From positions 13,770,240 to 13,834,239 of the forward strand of contig NC_049983.1 of the NCBI RefSeq assembly GCF_000003815.2: 64,000 nt of DNA, in the 5' to 3' direction. Source of the DNA: Branchiostoma floridae (lineage: Eukaryota > Chordata > Leptocardii > Amphioxiformes > Branchiostomatidae). The notes below the pieces were generated by a model. That model saw nothing but the letters and a program-made list of their open reading frames with translations, was not told where the DNA came from and did no database searches. The translations under genes and the position numbers were made by a program. Positions 1-10,735 of the stretch are shown here, in pieces. Every line of letters begins with the position of its first letter. The stretch's first letter is position 1.

Positions 1-463
1 CACTAATTACATTCATACCGAGGATCCCCGGAGCGGTCCCACACCCATCTTCAACAACAATTATGCCGCGCTTTGGTAGTGTCCGTCCCCTAAATGTCAC
101 ATCTAATTCACAATATCCCACGAATTTGATTGGCAGCCCGTTCGCGCCTGTCAACTTCAGCCAGCTGGACGCGTCTTTCAAACGTTCCCCCCTGTCCCCG
201 AAATGTGTTTTGAAAAAATTGTAAGTCAACGTGGTCACTTGTGAGCCCGTATCAATCAGGCAAGGGACGGACACACCTTCAAAACCTACTTCGACTATGT
301 CGCATCTCCCAATTGTCCTAGCCATTAGATCATCACTACTACTATTGCTACTACTATTCGAATTCTGGGACACGCATGTTGACGACAACCCTTCCCGCAA
401 GCCTGGTCCCTCAGCCGCGGGCCTATCTAGTTTGGGGGAGTCTGCATGCTGAAGTTTGGCCTG
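1..463 (-). CDS. Retrotransposon protease (start of pol), partial
   Basis: An open frame enters at 463, just after a stop codon, and runs off the window start. It is in the -1 frame relative to gag and overlaps the gag end by about 37 nt. The residues LIDTGSQVT (about 231-259) match the catalytic motif of retropepsin-type aspartic proteases (D-T/S-G). A hydrophobic stretch ending in ILGMN (about 6-25) fits the second conserved block of retropepsins. Upstream of the protease is a Ser/Asn-rich linker. There is no useful start codon, so expression must be by frameshift from gag. Reverse transcriptase, RNase H and integrase would lie outside the window. Confidence 0.85.
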
Positions 464-1425
464 TTATAGCTATTTGGAACGCCTCTGGGGCAGTTCCTCT
501 GTATGTGCCCCGGCTCCTTACACCTATGACACACTCGTACCCCACCGCTAGGACAGTCCCTTTGGAAGTGACCGGGCTCGTTACACCCGTAACAGATTGG
601 ACGGCCCTGGTCGTCCCATCCCCTGTTAAATCCCTGTCCATAGCTATGGGTCTGGAGCCCGTTTCTTTCCCCGCGGTTATCATATCTGGGGTTCGATTGG
701 TACCCCCGCCCCAGCTGAACTGCTTGGAGCTCCTTCCGCAGGGCTTCAATTGTGCGCCCCGTTTCTTCCCTCAGCTTAACTATTTCGGAAACTAAGGCGG
801 ACTGCTCTTGACTTTGGGCGACCATGTTCTGGCGTGCCCCGACCCCTCGACTGCTCCATTCCCCGCTCAGCTGCAGGGCCTCCTCCCTAATGTCACTAAA
901 CGTACGGGGATTGGCCGGGTCGGCAGACCTGAGGTACTGCCGGAGCTGCCTCTCCAGGTCACGGTCGCCCAGCCCGTCCAGAAACCTGTCTCTGAGCACC
1001 GCGTCCTCATCCACTAACCTACCTCCCCTCCTCCTCTCTGCCCGTTTTAGTATCTCCTGTAGGCTAAGTGCATACTTATTGATTGGTTCTTCGCTACATT
1101 GGTCCCTGGCATAGAATCTGCCCATTATCACCGACACTGGGGCTGTGTCACCGTAGGCTGTCTGGAGTGCTTCCTTAACCTTCTCTAAATTCTTCCTGTC
1201 ATCATCCGACAATACGGCGATCACCCTCTTCGCCTGCCCCTCTAAGTTCCTATAAATCATACCAGCCCTCTGTGCCTCTGGCGTACTGTAAAGGGTGAAC
1301 GCGCTGTCTATCTCTTCCAAAAATTCTTCCACAACCTGCCCTGACGGCGACCCCGAAAACTTCGGCCACTTTCTTTCATACGGCACATACATGACGCTAG
1401 CGGCTGCCTGTGCTCCTTCTTCCAT
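427..1425 (-). CDS. gag: Retrotransposon Gag (nucleocapsid with two zinc knuckles)
   Basis: An uninterrupted 332-residue ORF, opening with MEEGAQAAASVMYVPYERKW. The N-terminal two thirds resembles a retrotransposon Gag capsid region, rich in charged helices. A coiled-coil-like stretch follows (about residues 205-235). The C terminus carries two CX2CX4HX4C zinc knuckles, CYGCNEPGHFQRDC and CHRCKEPGHIQRNC, which bind RNA in Gag proteins. It ends at TAG just after a slippery heptamer. The ATG at 1425 is the first in frame and lies about 320 nt from the primer binding site. An intact ORF this long argues for recent activity. Confidence is high for Gag and lower for the family. Confidence 0.93.
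   Translation of the reverse strand: MEEGAQAAASVMYVPYERKWPKFSGSPSGQVVEEFLEEIDSAFTLYSTPEAQRAGMIYRNLEGQAKRVIAVLSDDDRKNLEKVKEALQTAYGDTAPVSVIMGRFYARDQCSEEPINKYALSLQEILKRAERRRGGRLVDEDAVLRDRFLDGLGDRDLERQLRQYLRSADPANPRTFSDIREEALQLSGEWSSRGVGARQNMVAQSQEQSALVSEIVKLREETGRTIEALRKELQAVQLGRGYQSNPRYDNRGERNGLQTHSYGQGFNRGWDDQGRPICYGCNEPGHFQRDCPSGGVRVCHRCKEPGHIQRNCPRGVPNSYNRPNFSMQTPPN
430..436 (-). promoter_or_regulatory. Candidate -1 ribosomal frameshift heptamer C CCA AAC
   Basis: Read on the minus strand in the gag frame, the bases are C CCA AAC followed at once by the gag stop TAG. This fits the X XXY YYZ pattern of -1 slippery sites. A slip of one base gives CCC AAA CTA and enters the open protease frame. 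The overlap of the two frames (463 to 427) contains the site. I did not identify a downstream pseudoknot or stem. Confidence 0.75.
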
Positions 1426-1742
1426 GATTAACTATATACGAGTACCCACAATCTACCCTCCTTGTTCAACTAAAACAATCTTCTGCCTCCAACCTAACAC
1501 TTCACAACACTAACAACATCAATAACAACACAAGGATAGCTACAGGCGGTCAAACTAACGGTGCATGTGTGTGCTCTCTAGCCCCCTCCCCACAACAGGT
1601 CCACATACCTCGGTTTCGTCGGGTCGGTCGGTGTCGGTCGCCGTGCGGTCTCTCTCTCCCTCGCTCACCGTCCTCCTCTAGGCCCCGGTCCTGGTGGCTG
1701 TTCCCTCCGTGCGTCTCTTGCTAAGATGTTGAATAACAGCAG

Positions 1743-1760
1743 ATCCCATCCTCGTCGCCA
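1743..1760 (-). promoter_or_regulatory. Primer binding site, tRNA-Ser(GCU)
   Basis: On the minus strand, TGGCGACGAGGATGGGAT is the reverse complement of the 3' end of animal tRNA-Ser(GCU) including CCA, as I recall that tRNA (its acceptor begins GACGAGG). It sits 2 nt from the LTR edge, the expected place for a minus-strand primer site. The tRNA identity is from memory and not from an alignment. Confidence 0.8.
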
Positions 1761-1762
1761 GA

Positions 1763-1862
1763 TGTAAGTGGGGTAAAGATGGTAACTCCCGGTTCTTTTT
1801 GGGAATCTGCTACAAAAGTTCGACACTAGAGGGAAATGACCACACGGACACAAGGCATTCTC
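1763..1862 (-). repeat. 5' LTR of the retrotransposon (outer end in gap)
   Basis: The inner edge is TGTAAG on the plus strand (1763-1768), next to the primer site. The sequence from 1770 is identical to the copy at 3565 as far as the gap at 1863. In that copy the repeat ends with CTTACA, the exact complement of TGTAAG. This gives a full LTR of about 108 bp with 6-bp inverted ends beginning TG and ending CA. That is unusually short for an LTR. Confidence 0.8.
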
Positions 1863-2146
1863 NNNNNNNNNNNNNNNNNNNNNNNNNNNNNNNNNNNNNN
1901 NNNNNNNNNNNNNNNNNNNNNNNNNNNNNNNNNNNNNNNNNNNNNNNNNNNNNNNNNNNNNNNNNNNNNNNNNNNNNNNNNNNNNNNNNNNNNNNNNNNN
2001 NNNNNNNNNNNNNNNNNNNNNNNNNNNNNNNNNNNNNNNNNNNNNNNNNNNNNNNNNNNNNNNNNNNNNNNNNNNNNNNNNNNNNNNNNNNNNNNNNNNN
2101 NNNNNNNNNNNNNNNNNNNNNNNNNNNNNNNNNNNNNNNNNNNNNN
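1863..2146. other. Assembly gap (284 N)
   Basis: A run of N. It cuts the outer 8 bases or so of the LTR and hides the insertion-site flank. Confidence 1.
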
Positions 2147-2921
2147 ACTATTGTGAAAATAAACAATGATTATTTATACAACATTATTTCATCTCAGTTA
2201 GATTGTTTTGTCACAGACGTTTTGTGTAGATTCCCAGTTCACCTCTTTCTATGCATATGAGAAGTCTATGTATTGTTACCCTAGGAGCCAACAAGAAGAT
2301 TTCTTCACCTTACACATTCATGAAATCCCCACAAGAATCATAGACACAACTTCATGGTTGGGTACAAATCTTTAACCTACTTAACAGCAAAGCAGGAAGA
2401 AATTTCATTAAAAACCTAAACTAAAACTTTGGCATTGGCCTCAGTGTCAAGGACAGAACATACAGAAGTGCAACGACACCACTTTTAACTATAGGGCAAA
2501 TGACAGCTTTTATAGAGTTGCTTTTACGACTTGAAAAGCCAAGGGATGTCCGGTACTTATATCAGATAAATGACTAAAATACATGAGTGGAAACATATCA
2601 ATTTATCATAATTTGTTTCGAAGTATAACAATCTAGACAATGGCATGACTGCATGATGGAATCATCAGATCAACAGTGACCTAACCCTATCTATGCAGAA
2701 AATGGAAACATAACTCGATTTTTCGAAGATATGTGGTTGGAAAATGTACTGCAATAAAAAATAGACATTTTGAAATTTCCTGTTCTCAAACTTTTCCGTT
2801 CACTCGGTACACCTGGTGTGGCTACATGTGAAGTGTTATGTACACACCTTGAGTGTATTGTTTTATGACCAAGTTTTATTGCCTTTTATATCTGGACCGT
2901 GGATCCACCATATCTGCTGGG
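2147..2921. other. Unassigned island between two gaps
   Basis: 775 bp, AT-rich, with no long ORF and no coding signature I recognise. Near its right end, 2873-2892 is identical over 20 bp to 32377-32396 inside the Wnt7 intron, so that part is probably a dispersed repeat. Because identical LTR sequence lies on both outer sides of the gaps, this island may be misplaced by the assembler. Confidence 0.6.
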
Positions 2922-3564
2922 NNNNNNNNNNNNNNNNNNNNNNNNNNNNNNNNNNNNNNNNNNNNNNNNNNNNNNNNNNNNNNNNNNNNNNNNNNNNNNN
3001 NNNNNNNNNNNNNNNNNNNNNNNNNNNNNNNNNNNNNNNNNNNNNNNNNNNNNNNNNNNNNNNNNNNNNNNNNNNNNNNNNNNNNNNNNNNNNNNNNNNN
3101 NNNNNNNNNNNNNNNNNNNNNNNNNNNNNNNNNNNNNNNNNNNNNNNNNNNNNNNNNNNNNNNNNNNNNNNNNNNNNNNNNNNNNNNNNNNNNNNNNNNN
3201 NNNNNNNNNNNNNNNNNNNNNNNNNNNNNNNNNNNNNNNNNNNNNNNNNNNNNNNNNNNNNNNNNNNNNNNNNNNNNNNNNNNNNNNNNNNNNNNNNNNN
3301 NNNNNNNNNNNNNNNNNNNNNNNNNNNNNNNNNNNNNNNNNNNNNNNNNNNNNNNNNNNNNNNNNNNNNNNNNNNNNNNNNNNNNNNNNNNNNNNNNNNN
3401 NNNNNNNNNNNNNNNNNNNNNNNNNNNNNNNNNNNNNNNNNNNNNNNNNNNNNNNNNNNNNNNNNNNNNNNNNNNNNNNNNNNNNNNNNNNNNNNNNNNN
3501 NNNNNNNNNNNNNNNNNNNNNNNNNNNNNNNNNNNNNNNNNNNNNNNNNNNNNNNNNNNNNNNN
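2922..3564. other. Assembly gap (643 N)
   Basis: A run of N that ends inside the second LTR copy, which therefore lacks its first 7 bases or so. Confidence 1.
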
Positions 3565-3665
3565 GGGGTAAAGATGGTAACTCCCGGTTCTTTTTGGGAA
3601 TCTGCTACAAAAGTTCGACACTAGAGGGAAATGACCACACGGACACAAGGCATTCTCTGCTTACA
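3565..3665 (-). repeat. Second copy of the 108-bp LTR
   Basis: Identical to 1770-1862 over the shared 93 bp and continuing to a CTTACA terminus at 3660-3665. Either it is another LTR of the same family, or it is the same LTR assembled twice across the gaps. No gag-like or primer-like sequence follows it; the bases to the right look like ordinary flank. Confidence 0.85.
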
Positions 3666-4258
3666 CAAAGGCGTCGCTCTCAAGACAGCCGCACCTGGAC
3701 GTAACCATGGATCAACTGAACTCCCTGAGCAAAAAGCCTTGAATTTATTCATCTTCTTCTAACACCTTATCGCGAGACGTGTGTCTCGGGTTCACTCCAG
3801 GAAGTACCTTTACCATACATATCATAACAGTGAAGAAACCTTTTGATGTCTTTGTTGTTTTTAGAGATGAAAGGGTTGAAGAACTAATGTCTACCTGCTA
3901 ACGAGTTCTATGGCTTCAGTGTGAATTACAATAACACATGGACGACATGATAATGGTTCTTATGAGTTCTGTGTGAAGTACACTAACATATGGGGACTGG
4001 CCCCAGCTTGTAGTCTCCAGTCAATGCAAATTACAGTTATCACCTCAGCGTTATGGCACTGTCACAATCAGCATACTAATTCTAGTCCTAGCAAAATGAC
4101 AGCAAATAATACACAATGAAATACAATATTTTGGTATTCTGCCCTACTTACACTACCGGACATCGTTAAGATTGCTAAGGATTGTAGAAGAGGCCACTTC
4201 GATTTAAGGACGTACTTGTGTCCAAAAATGATTTTACAAACAGTTGTAAAATTAATTC
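3666..4258. other. 5' flank of carboxypeptidase gene 1
   Basis: No ORF of note. A loose direct repeat (GAGTTCT...AACA.ATGG) occurs at about 3902-3942 and 3964-3995. This is the likely proximal promoter region of the gene starting at 4338. Confidence 0.5.
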
Positions 4259-4265
4259 TATAAAA
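4259..4265 (+). promoter_or_regulatory. TATA box of carboxypeptidase gene 1
   Basis: TATAAAA lies 73 bp before the start codon, which leaves room for a transcription start near 4290 and a 5' UTR of about 45-50 nt. TATA boxes are common in genes for abundantly secreted digestive enzymes. No comparable perfect TATA box is seen before gene 2. Confidence 0.6.
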
Positions 4266-4337
4266 CCTGTGTCCTTCTTGCGACTGCCACTCTGTCTCCT
4301 GGCGTCCCTTCACCCCAGCGAAGAAGGACAATCAAAC

Positions 4338-7300
4338 ATGAGGACTTTGTTACTCCTGTGTGCCGTGTCCGTGGCGTTCGCTGCCAAGCGATTCGATGGG
4401 TAAGTCATTCTTTCTCTTCTTCACACTTCCTTCTGTTCTCCGAGCAAGAGTATGAAAGATGCTGTTAAATATGCATTCCGTTTTGACTGACTGGTGCTGA
4501 AATGGAATACCAATGAGCTACTGTTCCCAGACATCCACTCATTTTTGCACAGTGCAAATCATTCCATTATCGCGAGTTTCTCTATGATGAAAAGAAAACC
4601 AGAGTTTGGAAAAAAAAGATGAACAACATGATATGGCGGAAACCAGAAACGTTCTGCATTTTGGAGCACATTTGCCTGCAAATGAGCCTGCTGCAAGAAA
4701 TAAACTACCTTTAATACGCCTAACTAGATGCACCGAGCACAGATTATTCATGAAAGTTTAAATATCATTAAAGAAAGAAAGAAAGAAAAGTCAGCATGGG
4801 TGGTGGGTTCGTAGAACATGCTATCAGTATTAGATCTGAGTCAATATTATTCCCCATCGCAAATACGACCATTGCCCTGTTGGTCTGATTTTCCGCTCGA
4901 TTGAAAATGTCCCTGTAACGCCTGTGTCCTTTGCACTGGGCCATGTAAACCCGCATTCGACTGTGTTTGGGCCGGAAGCATTATGTTTGCTGTTTAAGGA
5001 TGTTCCTGCATTGAAAGTTCTGAATCGTAAGAGAAAATGTCGTTGTAGCAAATGGACAACAGTCTTTGTGTCTGGTAGTAGCGATGTGGTGAATAGAATA
5101 CGTATTATGAATAATGAAACCCGAGGGTTTGAGCATTTGGAGTACTGTGTTATAATCCACTTCATATGGCACATACGGCTTTTTAAGCCTACCAACACAT
5201 GTGTATAGGGGTATGATGTGATTAGCCTCCATAGCACTATTAGCAGGCTCTCAGGTTGCTTTCTTTTTTTCGTTCCTTGGGGGATTCATAATACACTTTT
5301 GCTGGCCATTTCTTTCTGTCACTGGGTCGCTTGTGGAGCCGGCCCGTAGCACAAACGAACCAGCACAAAAAATGGTCAGCAAAAGTGTATTATGAGGGGA
5401 AAATGCCCAGAAAGCCTGCTATGGAGGCTATGATATGATATTGACTGTGTCTCGCCACAGAGAACAAGTTTTGCGAATCCACCCGGAGCACGAGGGGCAT
5501 CTGAAGGAGCTGGTGCGGCTGGAGAAGTCCGAGCAGATGGTGGGAATAACTTTCTTACAACTATAATGTACTTAACAGTATTTTATCAATATTGTAAACG
5601 CAACAACCTCGTGTACAGCCCCTAAGTGAAAAGATTCTGTTCCGTGTCGCAGCTTGACTTCTGGAAGGGCCCTACCCACCTGTCCCGTCCCGTGGATGTG
5701 CGAGTGCCCAAGGACCTCCTCAAGGAAGTGAAGACCCTACTGCAGAAGACGGGCATGAAGTACAAGGTAAGCTGCCAGCAATCTTTCACAAAACCAGTCG
5801 TTTCCTAATATGTATAAACATTCTCCAGAAACGTAGGCGTAAAGCAAAATCGAACTGCTATCAGGACATTGTATGCGGTTCTTACGACAATATGTTCGGA
5901 ATAGTACGTGACGTTTTCTGTCACTTCTGGAGAGGCTACAAACGTATCCCGTTAGCTTGTCGTATAGTGACGTTTTCTGTGTGACAGTTTGTCTCACTTC
6001 TGACCATTTTGCCGCACCGCAAAGGTGATGGTCGAGGACCTTCAACAGAGCATCAACATCGAGAGATCGCACATCCGCGCCATCGGCTTCAACTTCGACG
6101 ACTACAACACATATAATGACGTAGGTATTCTACCGTGTATGAAGCGTGCTTCGTGATCTTGATATTTGTCTATACCGTTTCATAGAGCGTGGGCATGAAA
6201 ATGAATTTATTTTATTTGAAAAAAAAAACTATCCTCAATTTTCTAACGCTTCTGACCGCGTCACACTTTCCTTCCGCAGATTAATGCGCAGCTGAACGAC
6301 TTCGCCTCCAGCTACCCCAGTCTGGCGTCTGTCTTCCAGATCGGAACGTCTCACCAGGGCCGCGCCATCAACGCCATCAAGGTGCGAGGATTCTGCCATA
6401 AATGTGTTGAATACACAGTAAATGTGCTGATAACACAGTACACTGTGCCAGGAATAAACACTGAAAGATTATGAAAGATAGTAGCGAGATGATATCATAA
6501 TGTAGCATTTTCCGTAAAAAAAGTATATTGTTTTGTTCGTGCTTCTACGTATATTGTGCTTGTTGAAGACAAGGTAATACATCCTTGTCTTTTGTCTTTT
6601 CCCATTCATGTAACTACATGTGTTAGTTTTACTCTCGTACTTACACAGGTGGGGAGCGCTGGTAGTAACAAGCCCGCCGTTTTCCTGGAGGGAATGATTC
6701 ACGCCCGGGAATGGGTCGTGGGTGCCACACTGCTCTACAACATCAAGTTCGTAAGTACACACACAACTGATATTTTCCCCCTTGTGATTCTAGGCTGTGA
6801 AGTTTTTATTTGTCATGCGTTACGTGCATTTGGAGGTTCAAATTGACAACTTGATCAAGCAAAAAGCGAAGACAATATGCCTACTAGGCTGGTGACAAAA
6901 TGATTCTTAGCTCAGCATACCGTTACGTCATGTGTTGATACCTCTGTCAGCACTGAAAACAACTATGCTTTAAACACAGACAGTTTCATCGATAATTTTC
7001 CGAAAGAATGTACAATAGACCGTAAAACCCAGGAAAAAAGAACAGTTCTGAATGCAAAATATACATTGCAGTTGCTGGAGGGTTATGGCAGTGACAGCCA
7101 GATCACGTCACTGATGAACAGCGTGGACTTCTACTTCGTCCCAGTGACCAACGTCGACGGATACATCCACACCCACACAAACGTAAGTCAGGAAGTCAAC
7201 ATGTACTCAGAACATTTCAATCTTTTAAAGTGGTTTCCATGTTTTGGTTTATTTCTGTTTAGACGCGTTCTTCTAGGACTATGCACGTACGTATACGAAC

Positions 7301-9263
7301 TCCCAAATAAAGCATTTGGCCAAAGACCAAAATTCCATCTAGACAGCATCGGTCATACAATTCTTCAAGATAATGATTTTTGGTCGATAACAATAGTTTA
7401 CAGTTTGACTTAGTTTGATGCCAGCTAATTGGAACTACATGTACTCATAAGAGGGAAGTTGGTATCCATCCTGAATTTCCTTCGGCGGCAGAGAGAGGAC
7501 CGAGGCAGTAAATGTTTAATCTCCAAATATATCTCAGCATTCTGCCACAATTCTCATCAGAAGATCTGCTCGGAGATTAGTAAAAGTTTTGACTCAAGTC
7601 AAGACATCCTTTGTTGCCTTAGTTGATAACAGCTCAATCTGTTGCGTGATTTCATCCATACTTTTCATTCCCAGGACCGGATGTGGCGTAAAACTCGTTC
7701 CGGTCCCCATGGCTATTCCTGGTGGACCGGTGACTGCTACGGAGTCGACCCCAACCGTAACTGGGACGAACACTTTGGAGGTATACAAGCCTACACTTTC
7801 AGACATAACATTAGTGATTATTTTATCTCTGCCTTCCTTCCTTCAATCAGGCCAGCCATCACCGACTTTTTATTACTTAATTTGAATCTACCATCAACTA
7901 TTCTTTTTGTGGTCTCTTATGTTTAGTATAGTTTCTATAAACAAGAACCACGCAAAATATATATAGATAGCATTCATGACTAGAAGATAGAAATAAAAGA
8001 AATCCAAAATTCTTTGTTCAATCATCACACAAAGTGCTTCCTTTTCGTCGATCGTGTTGTTGTAGATGAATAACATAACCTATAGGTCCAGTCGCGGATT
8101 TGCTTCTAGAATGATGGACCAGTTGTGGTTTCCAGGCCCCGGGACCAGCTCTGATCCCTGCTCTGATATCTTCCGCGGATCGAGAGCCTTCTCGGAGGTC
8201 GAGACCCAAGCGGTGTCCGACTGGGTCCTGGCGAACAGCAACAACCTGAAGGCCTACCTGGGCGTACATGCCTACTCCCAGATGTGGATGACTCCGTACG
8301 GCTGGACCTCCGCCACACCGCCGGACTATGAGGAGCAGGTGAGCGGCGCTGCCTCCGACTGTTACCAATAACCCTGAGGAGAAAGGAGTGTTGACATGAA
8401 AAGTTGATCTGTATATCAATATAGAATAGACTCTATTATCGCAGAGATCAAGGTCAGACTGTTGCTCAGGTGTTCTCAGGTGTTCAGCCGAACGGCGGTT
8501 ATACCGGCTATATAGATAAAGATACAGACAGATACAGATGTACTGTAGTCGATTACTAAAACCAATTGATATACATCTACATTGATATTGTGCACCTTTC
8601 TCATCAACTCCTTTCTAAATTTCTTCCCTAGTATGACCTTGCTGGAAGGATCGTGAGCGCCATCTACTCAGTCAATAGGAAGCGCTTCGCGTATGGGACA
8701 ATCACCAACGTCATCTGTGAGTGTTTGGAACAGAGAATATATTTTGCACCGCAAAACATTTACTAAAATACAATTTCGTTACTAACTTTTTCCTGCATGT
8801 CTAGTCTTTATACGTCCGCGAGGGAACGTTTCAATCAGATAACGGTTCAAATGTCGTGTTTTTCCCCAGACGAGGCGTCAGGTTCGAGCTGTGATTGGGC
8901 TTACACCGTGGCCGGAATCAAGTATTCCTACGCCATCGAGCTCCGTGATGAGGGGCAGTACGGCTTCGTGCTACCTGCTAACCAAATCCGACCTTCCGCC
9001 GACGAGTTCTTTGCAGGACTTCTGGTAAGTAACGTGACCTGACCTGGTCTTGCCTGGCGTCAGTTTACCCCTATGGTAATGATATATCATGCATTTTCTT
9101 GTGGTACTGCTGTTTCTTTCTACTTGGTTAGAATGACCATAAGGGAGTTTTAAAAAAAAGTCTCCATGCTGTAATGAACTGACAACTGTGTAACGTGTCT
9201 AACGTTTGTGGTGTTCCCTCCAACTCTCAGGTCCTGGCCGAGCAGGTGGCGGCTGAGTACTGA
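4338..9263 (+). CDS. Pro-carboxypeptidase A/B-type, M14A, tandem copy 1
   Basis: Twelve exons: 4338-4399, 5461-5539, 5653-5766, 6025-6120, 6280-6381, 6649-6750, 7072-7182, 7675-7780, 8136-8338, 8632-8716, 8870-9024, 9231-9263, giving 415 aa, the usual length for a pancreatic-type zymogen. A signal peptide (residues 1-15) is followed by an activation domain (to about 110) and the peptidase domain. Zinc ligands are H169 and E172 (HAREW) and H302 (HAYS). Substrate-binding N251 and R250 lie in PNRNW (residues 248-252). Catalytic residues are Y354 and E377 (IELRD). Cysteines 243 and 266 can form the conserved disulfide. The pocket residue equal to bovine 255 is Cys361, neither Ile (A-type) nor Asp (B-type), so it should prefer non-basic C-terminal residues. 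It is a secreted metallo-exopeptidase, probably digestive. The Y354 codon is split by an intron. Confidence 0.96.
5211..5438. mobile_element. Fold-back / MITE-like element in intron 1
   Basis: The left end (AGCCTCCATAG at 5224-5234, ATAATACACTTTTGCTG at 5288-5304) reappears as reverse complement on the right (5372-5438). The arms are about 75-100 bp with small indels. No coding capacity. It lies wholly within intron 1 of the first carboxypeptidase gene. Confidence 0.75.
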
Positions 9264-9299
9264 GTTTCCACCTGGTCCATCACGGCAACTCTGCCATGA

Positions 9300-9305
9300 A
9301 ATAAA
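9300..9305 (+). terminator. Poly(A) signal of carboxypeptidase gene 1
   Basis: AATAAA 37 bp after the stop codon, implying a very short 3' UTR, as is usual for digestive enzyme messages. Confidence 0.75.
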
Positions 9306-10735
9306 AACTGAAGCTGCTGATATTGTGCTTCATTATTTCACACACTTTATGGTCTCCACTAGAGTAAAATAAGCATCTGCCGCTGTAGTGAACTATCGAC
9401 CCGAACATAATAAAATCACCTATCCAGTTGCAAATACCACTCCAGTAGCATATTACTGTAAGCTTTCAAGACATTTCAAAAATATACAAGGCCATGATCC
9501 AGGTCAAGAGACGCACACAAAAAACTGCTGCAGTACCAAGGTCACACACAAGGGGGCCCAAAATTGGCATTGACCTTCGTCTTCCTACACCTACCTACAT
9601 ACCAAATATCATTGTAATCCATCCAGAGGTTCTTGAGTTATGTCGACCACAAATATCCGAAAACACAAACAGACAGACACACAGACAGACCCAAACCTAT
9701 ATCCTCATTTTCATGGAGATAAAAATATACGTTATACTTATTTTAGCGTTAGCTACGTATCCCCTTTCCACTAAAGGCTGTGCCCGCTGGGCGAGCAAAG
9801 TTTTGACAGCTCGCTCAACAATTTTATAATAACGAAATTTTGACGTTTTATGTTTCATGGTCTTTTAGATAATACTTTTACATCTTGAGTCATTTCAAAT
9901 TATGACAGCAAGGGTCGTACAATTTTGGTCGCTACTAGTACTGTCACTCGGGAATTGCTTTAAAGTAGAAAGGGGCCTTGGGAATCTACTGTGCCTGTAT
10001 ATGGCCCTGTCGGCCTTCGGAACAAATCAAACAATATTGACAGTACCCGAAGTACAGGTGACCCTAGGCGCGTGATCGGGCGTAGGTACAGTACGTCACA
10101 TGAGCCCGCCTCGCCGTGTAGGTGCCTCACAAAGCTGTTATACCCCCCGGTAAGGTACAGTAGTACTTTTCAGTATCCCTCAACTAGCCTGAACGTACAT
10201 ACAACCAACTACGTGTCTATCTTTTCAGACAGTCTCATCTGTTAGCGATCCCGATGTACTGCAAATATTTGACATTGTGATATTTTGATACTTGACATGG
10301 TACTGTTCGTAGTGTAGTAGTTTAGTTTGTAAAGCTTTGATAGACTGATCAGACCGAGAAATAGAAGAAACGTTGGTATGGACATGTAAGCATGAGGAAG
10401 CTAGCGGCTACTGGTGTATGTATGTTGAATTCAACAGGCTGTCCTGTATGCAGTAGGTAAACCCTGTAAGGGAACTTTGACCCGCGTTTTGCAAACAATT
10501 AGAAGTTTGTCATGTCATGATTGCTAATGGACCCGGGTGAAAGTATGAGTTTGGTTTAACAACAAGCTTAATTTAACACAGACTTTACATGCAAATAACG
10601 AACAGAAAAGGCGAAACAACACTCTCATATTCACCGCATCTCTAGGCCGGCCTCTGTGTTTGTTAACATTCATATAGACAGACATGTGAGGTTGCTACAA
10701 TGTCTTCATCACTTTGCTCTTTAGGTACTTTCACC
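9306..10735. other. Intergenic region between the carboxypeptidases
   Basis: No gene. The stretch about 9500-9725 (a GGCCCAAAATTGG block, an ATCCATCCAGAGGTTCTTGAG block, and CAGACAGACACACAGACAGAC) looks like a dispersed repeat of a kind common in invertebrate genomes; this rests on general recall because there is no second copy in the window. A weak inverted pair (CCCTTTCCACTAAA at about 9761 and its approximate complement at about 9960) may bound a decayed MITE. A splice acceptor-like CTCTTTAG at about 10717-10724 could mark a 5' UTR intron of gene 2. Confidence 0.5.

Larger units (their letters stand above)
1..1870 (-). mobile_element. LTR retrotransposon, 5' part (Ty3/Gypsy-like)
   Basis: On the minus strand, in order, lie a short LTR, a tRNA primer binding site, a leader of about 320 nt, a gag ORF with two CCHC zinc knuckles, and the start of a protease with a DTGSQ active site. 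The window edge cuts the element before reverse transcriptase, so the family cannot be fixed from the polymerase. The gag plus pro plan, with pro in the -1 frame, suggests Ty3/Gypsy, but another LTR family is possible. The outer end of the LTR falls into an assembly gap starting at 1863; its end at 1870 is inferred from the second LTR copy. Both reading frames are uninterrupted where visible, so the copy looks young. Confidence 0.9.

Noticed and set aside
427-1425. Domesticated, host-function gag gene
   Set aside because: LTR, primer site, frameshift signal and protease are all in place, so it is an ordinary retrotransposon copy.
1799-3704. Long open frames across N runs
   Set aside because: They consist of unknown bases and have no evidence value.
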